In this document: in pieces, positions 11,680 through 27,200 of the stretch
Layout: every line of letters begins with the position of its first letter
How positions within the stretch are numbered: position 1 is the first letter of the stretch
Assembly: GCA_032622095.1 (NCBI GenBank)
Contig: CP136064.1
Coordinates: 430,001 to 494,000, forward strand
DNA: 64,000 nt
Source: Siphonodentalium dalli
Lineage: Eukaryota; Mollusca; Scaphopoda; Gadilida; Siphonodentaliidae
Direction of reading: 5' to 3'
Program-made: the position numbers and the translations under genes
The notes under the pieces: model-generated
Seen by the model: the letters and a program-made list of their open reading frames with translations, nothing else
The model's database searches: none
What the model was told of the DNA's origin: nothing

Positions 11680-13969
11680 TTAAAGGGGTATCTGCTATAG
11701 ACTGGTTCCATGGTGGAGTACGGTTGGATATTTTCAATTTGGCGCATGTTTCTCCATACCGCGCCATGTCAAATCTGGCCATATCCGAATCGGGTTGTTA
11801 TTTACAATGACTGCAGAAAATATATATCTTCATGGTGGAATGCAAATGTATGTTTAAAGGAACAGATGTATCTCAACTTAAAGGGACATAAGTAACACAG
11901 TCACCAACTTAAAGGGGTATCTGCTATAGACTGGTTCCATGGTGGAGTACGGTTGGATATTTTCAATTTGGCGCATGTTTCTCCCTACCGCGCCATGTCA
12001 AATCTGGCCATATCCGAATCGGGTTGTCATTTACAATGACTACAGAAAATAAATATCTTCATGTTGGAATGCAAATGTATGTTTAAAGGAACAGATGTAT
12101 CTCAACTTAAAGGGACATAAGTAACACAGTCACCAACTTTAAGGGGTATCTGCTATAGACTGGTTCCATGGTGGAGTACGGTTGGATATTTTCAATTTGG
12201 CGCTTGTTTCTCCATACCGCGCCATGTCAAATCTGGCCATATCCGAATCGGGTTGTCATTTACAATGACTGCAGAAAATATATATCTTCATGGTGGAATG
12301 CAAATGTATGTTTAAAGGAACAGATGTATCTCAACTTAAAGGGACATAAGTAACACAGTCACCAACTTTAAGGGGTATCTGCTATAGACTGGTTTCATGG
12401 TGGAGTACGGTTGGATATTTTCAATTTGGCGCATGTTTCTCCATACCGCGCCATGTCAAATCTGGCCATATCCGAATCGGGTTGTCATTTACAATGACTA
12501 CAGAAAATAAATATCTTCATGTTGGAAAGCAAATGTATGTTTAAAGGAACAGATGTATCTCAACTTAAAGGGACATAAGTAACACAGTCACCAACTTAAA
12601 GGGGTATCTGCTATAGACTGGTTCCATGGTGGAGTACGGTTGGATATTTTCAATTTGGCGCATGTTTCTCCATACCGCGCCATGTCAAATCTGGCCATAT
12701 CCGAATCGGGTTGTTATTTACAATGACTGCAGAAAATATATATCTTCATGGTGGAATGCAAATGTATGTTTAAAGGAACAGATGTATCTCAACTTAAAGG
12801 GACATAAGTAACACAGTCACCAACTTAAAGGGGTATCTGCTATAGACTGGTTCCATGGTGGAGTACGGTTGGATATTTTCAATTTGTCGCATGTTTCTCC
12901 CTACCGCGCCATGTCAAATCTGGCCATATCCGAATCGGGTTGTCATTTACAATGACTACAGAAAATAAATATCTTCATGTTGGAATGCAAATGTATGTTT
13001 AAAGGAACAGATGTATCTCAACTTAAAGGGACATAAGTAACACAGTCACCAACTTTAAGGGGTATCTGCTATAGACTGGTTCCATGGTGGAGTACGGTTG
13101 GATATTTTCAATTTGGCGCTTGTTTCTCCATACCGCGCCATGTCAAATCTGGCCATATCCGAATCGGGTTGTCATTTACAATGACTGCAGAAAATATATA
13201 TCTTCATGGTGGAATGCAAATGTATGTTTAAAGGAACAGATGTATCTCAACTTAAAGGGACATAAGTAACACAGTCACCAACTTTAAGGGGTATCTGCTA
13301 TAGACTGGTTTCATGGTGGAGTACGGTTGGATATTTTCAATTTGGCGCATGTTTCTCCATACCGCGCCATGTCAAATCTGGCCATATCCGAATCGGGTTG
13401 TCATTTACAATGACTGCAGAAAATAATTATCTTCATTTTGGAATGCAAATGTATGTTTAAAGGAACAGATGTATCTCAACTTAAAGGGACATAAGTAACA
13501 CAGTCACCAACTTAAAGAGGTGTCTGATTTAGACTGGTTCCATGGTGGAGTACGGTTGGATATTTTCTATTTGGCGCATGTTTCTCCATACCGCGCCATG
13601 TCAAATCTGGCCATATCCGAATCGGGTTGTCATTTACAATGACTACAGAAAATAAATATCTTCATGTTGGAATGCAAATGTATGTTTAAAGGAACACATG
13701 TATCTCAACTTAAAGGGACATAAGTAACACAGTCACCAACTTTAAGGGGTATCTGCTATAGACTGGTTCCATGGTGGAGTACGGTTGGATATTTTCAATT
13801 TGGCGCATGTTTTTCCATACCGCGCCATGTCAAATCTGGCCATATCCGAATCGGGTTGTCATTTACAATGACTACAGAAAATAAATATCTTCATGTTGGA
13901 AAGCAAATGTATGTTTAAAGGAACAGATGTATCTCAACTTAAAGGGACATAAGTAACACAGTCACCAAC
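11680..13969 (+). repeat. HOR unit of 10 monomers: B C' D A B C D E/O P H
   Basis: The unit has an internal second B after the A mosaic, so it is two shorter modules joined. The E/O mosaic at 13283-13511 links an E start to an O end. This 10-monomer order is the presumed ancestor of the two 13-monomer units that follow. Confidence 0.85.
13283..13511 (+). repeat. Mosaic monomer E/O
   Basis: It has TTTCATGG at the start (class E) and CTGCAGAAAATAATTATC followed by CATTTTGG at the end (class O). The switch lies between about phase 30 and 140. The same mosaic recurs at 16260, 19237 and 23588, which ties these units to one founder event. Confidence 0.8.
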
Positions 13970-16946
13970 TTAAAGGGGTATCTGCTATAGACTGGTTCCA
14001 TGGTGGAGTACGGTTGGATATTTTCAATTTGGCGCATGTTTCTCCATACCGCGCCATGTCAAATCTGGCCATATCCGAATCGGGTTGTTATTTACAATGA
14101 CTGCAGAAAATATATATCTTCATGGTGGAATGCAAATGTATGTTTAAAGGAACAGATGTATCTCAACTTAAAGGGACATAAGTAACACAGTCACCAACTT
14201 AAAGGGGTATCTGCTATAGACTGGTTCCATGGTGGAGTACGGTTGGATATTTTCAATTTGGCGCATGTTTCTCCCTACCGCGCCATGTCAAATCTGGCCA
14301 TATCCGAATCGGGTTGTCATTTACAATGACTACAGAAAATAAATATCTTCATGTTGGAATGCAAATGTATGTTTAAAGGAACAGATGTATCTCAACTTAA
14401 AGGGACATAAGTAACACAGTCACCAACTTTAAGGGGTATCTGCTATAGACTGGTTCCATGGTGGAGTACGGTTGGATATTTTCAATTTGGCGCTTGTTTC
14501 TCCATACCGCGCCATGTCAAATCTGGCCATATCCGAATCGGGTTGTCATTTACAATGACTGCAGAAAATATATATCTTCATGGTGGAATGCAAATGTATG
14601 TTTAAAGGAACAGATGTATCTCAACTTAAAGGGACATAAGTAACACAGTCACCAACTTTAAGGGGTATCTGCTATAGACTGGTTTCATGGTGGAGTACGG
14701 TTGGATATTTTCAATTTGGCGCATGTTTCTCCATACCGCGCCATGTCAAATCTGGCCATATCCGAATCGGGTTGTCATTTACAATGACTACAGAAAATAA
14801 ATATCTTCATGTTGGAAAGCAAATGTATGTTTAAAGGAACAGATGTATCTCAACTTAAAGGGACATAAGTAACACAGTCACCAACTTAAAGGGGTATCTG
14901 CTATAGACTGGTTCCATGGTGGAGTACGGTTGGATATTTTCAATTTGGCGCATGTTTCTCCATACCGCGCCATGTCAAATCTGGCCATATCCGAATCGGG
15001 TTGTTATTTACAATGACTGCAGAAAATATATATCTTCATGGTGGAATGCAAATGTATGTTTAAAGGAACAGATGTATCTCAACTTAAAGGGACATAAGTA
15101 ACACAGTCACCAACTTAAAGGGGTATCTGCTATAGACTGGTTCCATGGTGGAGTACGGTTGGATATTTTCAATTTGTCGCATGTTTCTCCCTACCGCGCC
15201 ATGTCAAATCTGGCCATATCCGAATCGGGTTGTCATTTACAATGACTACAGAAAATAAATATCTTCATGTTGGAATGCAAATGTATGTTTAAAGGAACAG
15301 ATGTATCTCAACTTAAAGGGACATAAGTAACACAGTCACCAACTTTAAGGGGTATCTGCTATAGACTGGTTCCATGGTGGAGTACGGTTGGATATTTTCA
15401 ATTTGGCGCTTGTTTCTCCATACCGCGCCATGTCAAATCTGGCCATATCCGAATCGGGTTGTCATTTACAATGACTGCAGAAAATATATATCTTCATGGT
15501 GGAATGCAAATGTATGTTTAAAGGAACAGATGTATCTCAACTTAAAGGGACATAAGTAACACAGTCACCAACTTTAAGGGGTATCTGCTATAGACTGGTT
15601 TCATGGTGGAGTACGGTTGGATATTTTCAATTTGGCGCATGTTTCTCCATACCGCGCCATGTCAAATCTGGCCATATCCGAATCGGGTTGTCATTTACAA
15701 TGACTGCAGAAAATATATATCTTCATGTTGGAATGCAAATGTATGTTTAAAGGAACAGATGTATCTCAACTTAAAGGGACATAAGTAACACAGTCACCAA
15801 CTTAAAGGGGTATCTGCTATAGACTGGTTCCATGGTGGAGTACGGTTGGATATTTTCAATTTGTCGCATGTTTCTCCCTACCGCGCCATGTCAAATCTGG
15901 CCATATCCGAATCGGGTTGTCATTTACAATGACTACAGAAAATAAATATCTTCATGTTGGAATGCAAATGTATGTTTAAAGGAACAGATGTATCTCAACT
16001 TAAAGGGACATAAGTAACACAGTCACCAACTTTAAGGGGTATCTGCTATAGACTGGTTCCATGGTGGAGTACGGTTGGATATTTTCAATTTGGCGCTTGT
16101 TTCTCCATACCGCGCCATGTCAAATCTGGCCATATCCGAATCGGGTTGTCATTTACAATGACTGCAGAAAATATATATCTTCATGGTGGAATGCAAATGT
16201 ATGTTTAAAGGAACAGATGTATCTCAACTTAAAGGGACATAAGTAACACAGTCACCAACTTTAAGGGGTATCTGCTATAGACTGGTTTCATGGTGGAGTA
16301 CGGTTGGATATTTTCAATTTGGCGCATGTTTCTCCATACCGCGCCATGTCAAATCTGGCCATATCCGAATCGGGTTGTCATTTACAATGACTGCAGAAAA
16401 TAATTATCTTCATTTTGGAATGCAAATGTATGTTTAAAGGAACAGATGTATCTCAACTTAAAGGGACATAAGTAACACAGTCACCAACTTAAAGAGGTGT
16501 CTGATTTAGACTGGTTCCATGGTGGAGTACGGTTGGATATTTTCTATTTGGCGCATGTTTCTCCATACCGCGCCATGTCAAATCTGGCCATATCCGAATC
16601 GGGTTGTCATTTACAATGACTACAGAAAATAAATATCTTCATGTTGGAATGCAAATGTATGTTTAAAGGAACACATGTATCTCAACTTAAAGGGACATAA
16701 GTAACACAGTCACCAACTTTAAGGGGTATCTGCTATAGACTGGTTCCATGGTGGAGTACGGTTGGATATTTTCAATTTGGCGCATGTTTTTCCATACCGC
16801 GCCATGTCAAATCTGGCCATATCCGAATCGGGTTGTCATTTACAATGACTACAGAAAATAAATATCTTCATGTTGGAAAGCAAATGTATGTTTAAAGGAA
16901 CAGATGTATCTCAACTTAAAGGGACATAAGTAACACAGTCACCAAC
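13970..16946 (+). repeat. 13-monomer HOR, copy 1: B C' D A B C D E C D E/O P H
   Basis: This equals the 10-monomer unit with an added run of three monomers (E C D) before E/O. It repeats at 16947 with an offset of exactly 2977 bp. Copies 1 and 2 are almost identical, so the duplication is recent. Confidence 0.9.
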
Positions 16947-19923
16947 TTAAAGGGGTATCTGCTATAGACTGGTTCCATGGTGGAGTACGGTTGGATATTT
17001 TCAATTTGGCGCATGTTTCTCCATACCGCGCCATGTCAAATCTGGCCATATCCGAATCGGGTTGTTATTTACAATGACTGCAGAAAATATATATCTTCAT
17101 GGTGGAATGCAAATGTATGTTTAAAGGAACAGATGTATCTCAACTTAAAGGGACATAAGTAACACAGTCACCAACTTAAAGGGGTATCTGCTATAGACTG
17201 GTTCCATGGTGGAGTACGGTTGGATATTTTCAATTTGGCGCATGTTTCTCCCTACCGCGCCATGTCAAATCTGGCCATATCCGAATCGGGTTGTCATTTA
17301 CAATGACTACAGAAAATAAATATCTTCATGTTGGAATGCAAATGTATGTTTAAAGGAACAGATGTATCTCAACTTAAAGGGACATAAGTAACACAGTCAC
17401 CAACTTTAAGGGGTATCTGCTATAGACTGGTTCCATGGTGGAGTACGGTTGGATATTTTCAATTTGGCGCTTGTTTCTCCATACCGCGCCATGTCAAATC
17501 TGGCCATATCCGAATCGGGTTGTCATTTACAATGACTGCAGAAAATATATATCTTCATGGTGGAATGCAAATGTATGTTTAAAGGAACAGATGTATCTCA
17601 ACTTAAAGGGACATAAGTAACACAGTCACCAACTTTAAGGGGTATCTGCTATAGACTGGTTTCATGGTGGAGTACGGTTGGATATTTTCAATTTGGCGCA
17701 TGTTTCTCCATACCGCGCCATGTCAAATCTGGCCATATCCGAATCGGGTTGTCATTTACAATGACTACAGAAAATAAATATCTTCATGTTGGAAAGCAAA
17801 TGTATGTTTAAAGGAACAGATGTATCTCAACTTAAAGGGACATAAGTAACACAGTCACCAACTTAAAGGGGTATCTGCTATAGACTGGTTCCATGGTGGA
17901 GTACGGTTGGATATTTTCAATTTGGCGCATGTTTCTCCATACCGCGCCATGTCAAATCTGGCCATATCCGAATCGGGTTGTTATTTACAATGACTGCAGA
18001 AAATATATATCTTCATGGTGGAATGCAAATGTATGTTTAAAGGAACAGATGTATCTCAACTTAAAGGGACATAAGTAACACAGTCACCAACTTAAAGGGG
18101 TATCTGCTATAGACTGGTTCCATGGTGGAGTACGGTTGAATATTTTCAATTTGTCGCATGTTTCTCCCTACCGCGCCATGTCAAATCTGGCCATATCCGA
18201 ATCGGGTTGTCATTTACAATGACTACAGAAAATAAATATCTTCATGTTGGAATGCAAATGTATGTTTAAAGGAACAGATGTATCTCAACTTAAAGGGACA
18301 TAAGTAACACAGTCACCAACTTTAAGGGGTATCTGCTATAGACTGGTTCCATGGTGGAGTACGGTTGGATATTTTCAATTTGGCGCTTGTTTCTCCATAC
18401 CGCGCCATGTCAAATCTGGCCATATCCGAATCGGGTTGTCATTTACAATGACTGCAGAAAATATATATCTTCATGGTGGAATGCAAATGTATGTTTAAAG
18501 GAACAGATGTATCTCAACTTAAAGGGACATAAGTAACACAGTCACCAACTTTAAGGGGTATCTGCTATAGACTGGTTTCATGGTGGAGTACGGTTGGATA
18601 TTTTCAATTTGGCGCATGTTTCTCCATACCGCGCCATGTCAAATCTGGCCATATCCGAATCGGGTTGTCATTTACAATGACTGCAGAAAATATATATCTT
18701 CATGTTGGAATGCAAATGTATGTTTAAAGGAACAGATGTATCTCAACTTAAAGGGACATAAGTAACACAGTCACCAACTTAAAGGGGTATCTGCTATAGA
18801 CTGGTTCCATGGTGGAGTACGGTTGGATATTTTCAATTTGTCGCATGTTTCTCCCTACCGCGCCATGTCAAATCTGGCCATATCCGAATCGGGTTGTCAT
18901 TTACAATGACTACAGAAAATAAATATCTTCATGTTGGAATGCAAATGTATGTTTAAAGGAACAGATGTATCTCAACTTAAAGGGACATAAGTAACACAGT
19001 CACCAACTTTAAGGGGTATCTGCTATAGACTGGTTCCATGGTGGAGTACGGTTGGATATTTTCAATTTGGCGCTTGTTTCTCCATACCGCGCCATGTCAA
19101 ATCTGGCCATATCCGAATCGGGTTGTCATTTACAATGACTGCAGAAAATATATATCTTCATGGTGGAATGCAAATGTATGTTTAAAGGAACAGATGTATC
19201 TCAACTTAAAGGGACATAAGTAACACAGTCACCAACTTTAAGGGGTATCTGCTATAGACTGGTTTCATGGTGGAGTACGGTTGGATATTTTCAATTTGGC
19301 GCATGTTTCTCCATACCGCGCCATGTCAAATCTGGCCATATCCGAATCGGGTTGTCATTTACAATGACTGCAGAAAATAATTATCTTCATTTTGGAATGC
19401 AAATGTATGTTTAAAGGAACAGATGTATTTCAACTTAAAGGGACATAAGTAACACAGTCACCAACTTAAAGAGGTGTCTGATTTAGACTGGTTCCATGGT
19501 GGAGTACGGTTGGATATTTTCTATTTGGCGCATGTTTCTCCATACCGCGCCATGTCAAATCTGGCCATATCCGAATCGGGTTGTCATTTACAATGACTAC
19601 AGAAAATAAATATCTTCATGTTGGAATGCAAATGTATGTTTAAAGGAACACATGTATCTCAACTTAAAGGGACATAAGTAACACAGTCACCAACTTTAAG
19701 GGGTATCTGCTATAGACTGGTTCCATGGTGGAGTACGGTTGGATATTTTCAATTTGGCGCATGTTTTTCCATACCGCGCCATGTCAAATCTGGCCATATC
19801 CGAATCGGGTTGTCATTTACAATGACTACAGAAAATAAATATCTTCATGTTGGAAAGCAAATGTATGTTTAAAGGAACAGATGTATCTCAACTTAAAGGG
19901 ACATAAGTAACACAGTCACCAAC
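16947..19923 (+). repeat. 13-monomer HOR, copy 2: B C' D A B C D E C D E/O P H
   Basis: The order matches the previous unit monomer for monomer. Private changes include GTTGAATATT near 18135 in the C monomer and GTATTTCAAC near 19425 in E/O. Confidence 0.9.
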
Positions 19924-22900
19924 TTAAAGGGGTATCTGCTATAGACTGGTTCCATGGTGGAGTACGGTTGGATATTTTCAATTTGGCGCATGTTTCTCCA
20001 TACCGCGCCATGTCAAATCTGGCCATATCCGAATCGGGTTGTTATTTACAATGACTGCAGAAAATATATATCTTCATGGTGGAATGCAAATGTATGTTTA
20101 AAGGAACAGATGTATCTCAACTTAAAGGGACATAAGTAACACAGTCACCAACTTAAAGGGGTATCTGCTATAGACTGGTTCCATGGTGGAGTACGGTTGG
20201 ATATTTTCAATTTGGCGCATGTTTCTCCCTACCGCGCCATGTCAAATCTGGCCATATCCGAATCGGGTTGTCATTTACAATGACTACAGAAAATAAATAT
20301 CTTCATGTTGGAATGCAAATGTATGTTTAAAGGAACAGATGTATCTCAACTTAAAGGGACATAAGTAACACAGTCACCAACTTTAAGGGGTATCTGCTAT
20401 AGACTGGTTCCATGGTGGAGTACGGTTGGATATTTTCAATTTGGCGCTTGTTTCTCCATACCGCGCCATGTCAAATCTGGCCATATCCGAATCGGGTTGT
20501 CATTTACAATGACTGCAGAAAATATATATCTTCATGGTGGAATGCAAATGTATGTTTAAAGGAACAGATGTATCTCAACTTAAAGGGACATAAGTAACAC
20601 AGTCACCAACTTTAAGGGGTATCTGCTATAGACTGGTTTCATGGTGGAGTACGGTTGGATATTTTCAATTTGGCGCATGTTTCTCCATACCGCGCCATGT
20701 CAAATCTGGCCATATCCGAATCGGGTTGTCATTTACAATGACTACAGAAAATAAATATCTTCATGTTGGAAAGCAAATGTATGTTTAAAGGAACAGATGT
20801 ATCTCAACTTAAAGGGACATAAGTAACACAGTCACCAACTTAAAGGGGTATCTGCTATAGACTGGTTCCATGGTGGAGTACGGTTGGATATTTTCAATTT
20901 GGCGCATGTTTCTCCATACCGCGCCATGTCAAATCTGGCCATATCCGAATCGGGTTGTTATTTACAATGACTGCAGAAAATATATATCTTCATGGTGGAA
21001 TGCAAATGTATGTTTAAAGGAACAGATGTATCTCAACTTAAAGGGACATAAGTAACACAGTCACCAACTTAAAGGGGTATCTGCTATAGACTGGTTCCAT
21101 GGTGGAGTACGGTTGGATATTTTCAATTTGTCGCATGTTTCTCCCTACCGCGCCATGTCAAATCTGGCCATATCCGAATCGGGTTGTCATTTACAATGAC
21201 TACAGAAAATAAATATCTTCATGTTGGAATGCAAATGTATGTTTAAAGGAACAGATGTATCTCAACTTAAAGGGACATAAGTAACACAGTCACCAACTTT
21301 AAGGGGTATCTGCTATAGACTGGTTCCATGGTGGAGTACGGTTGGATATTTTCAATTTGGCGCTTGTTTCTCCATACCGCGCCATGTCAAATCTGGCCAT
21401 ATCCGAATCGGGTTGTCATTTACAATGACTGCAGAAAATATATATCTTCATGGTGGAATGCAAATGTATGTTTAAAGGAACAGATGTATCTCAACTTAAA
21501 GGGACATAAGTAACACAGTCACCAACTTTAAGGGGTATCTGCTATAGACTGGTTTCATGGTGGAGTACGGTTGGATATTTTCAATTTGGCGCATGTTTCT
21601 CCATACCGCGCCATGTCAAATCTGGCCATATCCGAATCGGGTTGTCATTTACAATGACTGCAGAAAATAAATATCTTCATGTTGGAATGCAAATGTATGT
21701 TTAAAGGAACAGATGTATCTCAACTTAAAGGGACATAAGTAACACAGTCACCAACTTTAAGGGGTATCTGCTATAGACTGGTTCCATGGTGGAGTACGGT
21801 TGGATATTTTCAATTTGGCGCATGTTTTTCCATACCGCGCCATGTCAAATCTGGCCATATCCGAATCGGGTTGTCATTTACAATGACTACAGAAAATAAA
21901 TATCTTCATGTTGGAAAGCAAATGTATGTTTAAAGGAACAGATGTATCTCAACTTAAAGGGACATAAGTAACACAGTCACCAACTTAAAGGGGTATCTGC
22001 TATAGACTGGTTCCATGGTGGAGTACGGCTGGATATTTTCAATTTGGCGCATGTTTCTCCATACCGCGCCATGTCAAATCTGGCCATATCCGAATCGGGT
22101 TGTCATTTACAATGACTGCAGAAAATATATATCTTCATGTTGGAATGCAAATGTATGTTTAAAGGAACAGATGTATCTCAACTTAAAGGGACATAAGTAA
22201 CACAGTCACCAACTTTAAGGGGTATCTGCTATAGACTGGTTACATGGTGGAGTACGGTTGGATATTTTCTATTTGGCGCATGTTTCTCCATACCGCGCCA
22301 TGTCAAATCTGGCCATATCCGAATCGGGTTGTCATTTACAATGACTACAGAAAATAAATATCTTCATGTTGGAATGCAAATGTATGTTTAAAGAAACAGA
22401 TGTATCTCAACTTAAAGGGACATAAGTAACACAGTCACCAACTTTAAGGGGTATCTGCTATAGACTGGTTCCATGGTGGAGTACTGTTGGATATTTTCAA
22501 TTTGGCGCATGTTTCTCCATACCGCGCCATGTCAAATCTGGCCATATCCGAATCGGGTAGTCATTTACAATGACTACAGAAAATAAATATCTTCATGTTG
22601 GAATGCAAATGTATGTTTAAAGGAACACATGTATCTCAACTTAAAGGGACATAAGTAACACAGTCACCAACTTTAAGGGGTATCTGCTATAGACTGGTTC
22701 CATGGTGGAGTACGGTTGGATATTTTCAATTTGGCGCATGTTTTTCCATACCGCGCCATGTCAAATCTGGCCATATCCGAATCGGGTTGTCATTTACAAT
22801 GACTACAGAAAATAAATATCTTCATGTTGGAAAGCAAATGTATGTTTAAAGGAACAGATGTATCTCAACTTAAAGGGACATAAGTAACACAGTCACCAAC
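19924..22900 (+). repeat. 13-monomer unit: B C' D A B C D E/L H I J K H
   Basis: The first seven monomers continue the 13-monomer HOR. The mosaic at 21527-21755 (E start, CTGCAG with ATAAAT end) then switches into H I J K H, the tail of the 11-monomer unit. The total equals 13 again by coincidence of the join. J here has TTACATGGTGG, unlike the CATGATGG in the first 7 kb. Confidence 0.85.
21527..21755 (+). repeat. Mosaic monomer E/L-like
   Basis: It carries TTTCATGG and CTCCATAC of class E, then CTGCAG with ATAAAT and GTTGGAAT as in class L. The switch lies between about phase 93 and 140. It links the 13-monomer HOR to an H I J K H tail. Confidence 0.65.
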
Positions 22901-24274
22901 TTAAAGGGGTATCTGCTATAGACTGGTTCCATGGTGGAGTACGGTTGGATATTTTCAATTTGGCGCATGTTTCTCCATACCGCGCCATGTCAAATCTGGC
23001 CATATCCGAATCGGGTTGTTATTTACAATGACTGCAGAAAATATATATCTTCATGGTGGAATGCAAATGTATGTTTAAAGGAACAGATGTATCTCAACTT
23101 AAAGGGACATAAGTAACACAGTCACCAACTTAAAGGGGTATCTGCTATAGACTGGTTCCATGGTGGAGTACGGTTGGATATTTTCAATTTGGCGCATGTT
23201 TCTCCCTACCGCGCCATGTCAAATCTGGCCATATCCGAATCGGGTTGTCATTTACAATGACTACAGAAAATAAATATCTTCATGTTGGAATGCAAATGTA
23301 TGTTTAAAGGAACAGATGTATCTCAACTTAAAGGGACATAAGTAACACAGTCACCAACTTTAAGGGGTATCTGCTATAGACTGGTTCCATGGTGGAGTAC
23401 GGTTGGATATTTTCAATTTGGCGCTTGTTTCTCCATACCGCGCCATGTCAAATCTGGCCATATCCGAATCGGGTTGTCATTTACAATGACTGCAGAAAAT
23501 ATATATCTTCATGGTGGAATGCAAATGTATGTTTAAAGGAACAGATGTATCTCAACTTAAAGGGACATAAGTAACACAGTCACCAACTTTAAGGGGTATC
23601 TGCTATAGACTGGTTTCATGGTGGAGTACGGTTGGATATTTTCAATTTGGCGCATGTTTCTCCATACCGCGCCATGTCAAATCTGGCCATATCCGAATCG
23701 GGTTGTCATTTACAATGACTGCAGAAAATAATTATCTTCATTTTGGAATGCAAATGTATGTTTAAAGGAACAGATGTATCTCAACTTAAAGGGACATAAG
23801 TAACACAGTCACCAACTTAAAGAGGTGTCTGATTTAGACTGGTTCCATGGTGGAGTACGGTTGGATATTTTCTATTTGGCGCATGTTTCTCCATACCGCG
23901 CCATGTCAAATCTGGCCATATCCGAATCGGGTTGTCATTTACAATGACTACAGAAAATAAATATCTTCATGTTGGAATGCAAATGTATGTTTAAAGGAAC
24001 ACATGTATCTCAACTTAAAGGGACATAAGTAACACAGTCACCAACTTTAAGGGGTATCTGCTATAGACTGGTTCCATGGTGGAGTACGGTTGGATATGTT
24101 CAATTTGGCGCATGTTTTTCCATACCGCGCCATGTCAAATCTGGCCATATCCGAATCGGGTTGTCATTTACAATGACTACAGAAAATAAATATCTTCATG
24201 TTGGAAAGCAAATGTATGTTTAAAGGAACAGATGTATCTCAACTTAAAGGGACATAAGTAACACAGTCACCAAC
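22901..24274 (+). repeat. Short HOR unit of 6 monomers: B C' D E/O P H
   Basis: This is the minimal form of the E/O-containing units, lacking the internal A B C D module. The closing H has a private GATATGTTC near 24095. Confidence 0.85.
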
Positions 24275-27200
24275 TTAAAGGGGTATCTGCTATAGACTGG
24301 TTCCATGGTGGAGTACGGTTGGATATTTTCAATTTGGCGCATGTTTCTCCATACCGCGCCATGTCAAATCTGGCCATATCCGAATCGGGTTGTTATTTAC
24401 AATGACTGCAGAAAATATATATCTTCATGGTGGAATGCAAATGTATGTTTAAAGGAACAGATGTATCTCAACTTAAAGGGACATAAGTAACACAGTCACC
24501 AACTTAAAGGGGTATCTGCTATAGACTGGTTCCATGGTGGAGTACGGTTGGATATTTTCAATTTGGCGCATGTTTCTCCCTACCGCGCCATGTCAAATCT
24601 GGCCATATCCGAATCGGGTTGTCATTTACAATGACTACAGAAAATAAATATCTTCATGTTGGAATGCAAATGTATGTTTAAAGGAACAGATGTATCTCAA
24701 CTTAAAGGGACATAAGTAACACAGTCACCAACTTTAAGGGGTATCTGCTATAGACTGGTTCCATGGTGGAGTACGGTTGGATATTTTCAATTTGGCGCTT
24801 GTTTCTCCATACCGCGCCATGTCAAATCTGGCCATATCCGAATCGGGTTGTCATTTACAATGACTGCAGAAAATATATATCTTCATGGTGGAATGCAAAT
24901 GTATGTTTAAAGGAACAGATGTATCTCAACTTAAAGGGACATAAGTAACACAGTCACCAACTTTAAGGGGTATCTGCTATAGACTGGTTTCATGGTGGAG
25001 TACGGTTGGATATTTTCAATTTGGCGCATGTTTCTCCATACCGCGCCATGTCAAATCTGGCCATATCCGAATCGGGTTGTCATTTACAATGACTACAGAA
25101 AATAAATATCTTCATGTTGGAAAGCAAATGTATGTTTAAAGGAACAGATGTATCTCAACTTAAAGGGACATAAGTAACACAGTCACCAACTTAAAGGGGT
25201 ATCTGCTATAGACTGGTTCCATGGTGGAGTACGGTTGGATATTTTCAATTTGGCGCATGTTTCTCCATACCGCGCCATGTCAAATCTGGCCATATCCGAA
25301 TCGGGTTGTTATTTACAATGACTGCAGAAAATATATATCTTCATGGTGGAATGCAAATGTATGTTTAAAGGAACAGATGTATCTCAACTTAAAGGGACAT
25401 AAGTAACACAGTCACCAACTTAAAGGGGTATCTGCTATAGACTGGTTCCATGGTGGAGTACGGTTGGATATTTTCAATTTGTCGCATGTTTCTCCCTACC
25501 GCGCCATGTCAAATCTGGCCATATCCGAATCGGGTTGTCATTTACAATGACTACAGAAAATAAATATCTTCATGTTGGAATGCAAATGTATGTTTAAAGG
25601 AACAGATGTATCTCAACTTAAAGGGACATAAGTAACACAGTCACCAACTTTAAGGGGTATCTGCTATAGACTGGTTCCATGGTGGAGTACGGTTGGATAT
25701 GTTCAATTTGGCGCTTGTTTCTCCATACCGCGCCATGTCAAATCTGGCCATATCCGAATCGGGTTGTCATTTACAATGACTGCAGAAAATATATATCTTC
25801 ATGGTGGAATGCAAATGTATGTTTAAAGGAACAGATGTATCTCAACTTAAAGGGACATAAGTAACACAGTCACCAACTTTAAGGGGTATCTGCTATAGAC
25901 TGGTTTCATGGTGGAGTACAGTTGGATATTTTCAATTTGGCGCATGTTTCTCCATACCGCGCCATGTCAAATCTGGCCATATCCGAATCGGGTTGTCATT
26001 TACAATGACTGCAGAAAATATATATCTTCATGTTGGAATGCAAATGTATGTTTAAAGGAACAGATGTATCTCAACTTAAAGGGACATAAGTAACACAGTC
26101 ACCAACTTTAAGGGGTATCTGCTATAGACTGGTTCCATGGTGGAGTACGGTTGGATATTTTCTATTTGGCGCATGTTTCTCCATACCGCGCCATGTCAAA
26201 TCTGGCCATATCCGAATCGGGTTGTCATTTACAATGACTGCAGAAAATATATATCTTCATGTTGGAATGCAAATGTATGTTTAAAGAAACAGATGTATCT
26301 CAACTTAAAGGGACATAAGTAACACAGTCACCAACTTTAAGGGGTATCTGCTATAGACTGGTTCCATGGTGGAGTACTGTTGGATATTTTCAATTTGGCG
26401 CATGTTTCTCCATACCGCGCCATGTCAAATCTGGCCATATCCGAATCGGGTTGTCATTTACAATGACTACAGAAAATAAATATCTTCATGTTGGAATGCA
26501 AATGTATGTTTAAAGGAACACATGTATCTCAACTTAAAGGGACATAAGTAACACAGTCACCAACTTTAAGGGGTATCTGCTATAGACTGGTTCCATGGTG
26601 GAGTACGGTTGGATATTTTCAATTTGGCGCATGTTTTTCCATACCGCGCCATGTCAAATCTGGCCATATCCGAATCGGGTTGTCATTTACAATGACTACA
26701 GAAAATAAATATCTTCATGTTGGAAAGCAAATGTATGTTTAAAGGAACAGATGTATCTCAACTTAAAGGGACATAAGTAACACAGTCACCAACTTAAAGG
26801 GGTATCTGCTATAGACTGGTTCCATGGTGGAGTACGGCTGGATATTTTCAATTTGGCGCATGTTTCTCCATACCGCGCCATGTCAAATCTGGCCATATCC
26901 GAATCGGGTTGTCATTTACAATGACTGCAGAAAATATATATCTTCATGTTGGAATGCAAATGTATGTTTAAAGGAACAGATGTATCTCAACTTAAAGGGA
27001 CATAAGTAACACAGTCACCAACTTTAAGGGGTATCTGCTATAGACTGGTTACATGGTGGAGTACGGTTGGATATTTTCTATTTGGCGCATGTTTCTCCAT
27101 ACCGCGCCATGTCAAATCTGGCCATATCCGAATCGGGTTGTCATTTACAATGACTACAGAAAATAAATATCTTCATGTTGGAATGCAAATGTATGTTTAA

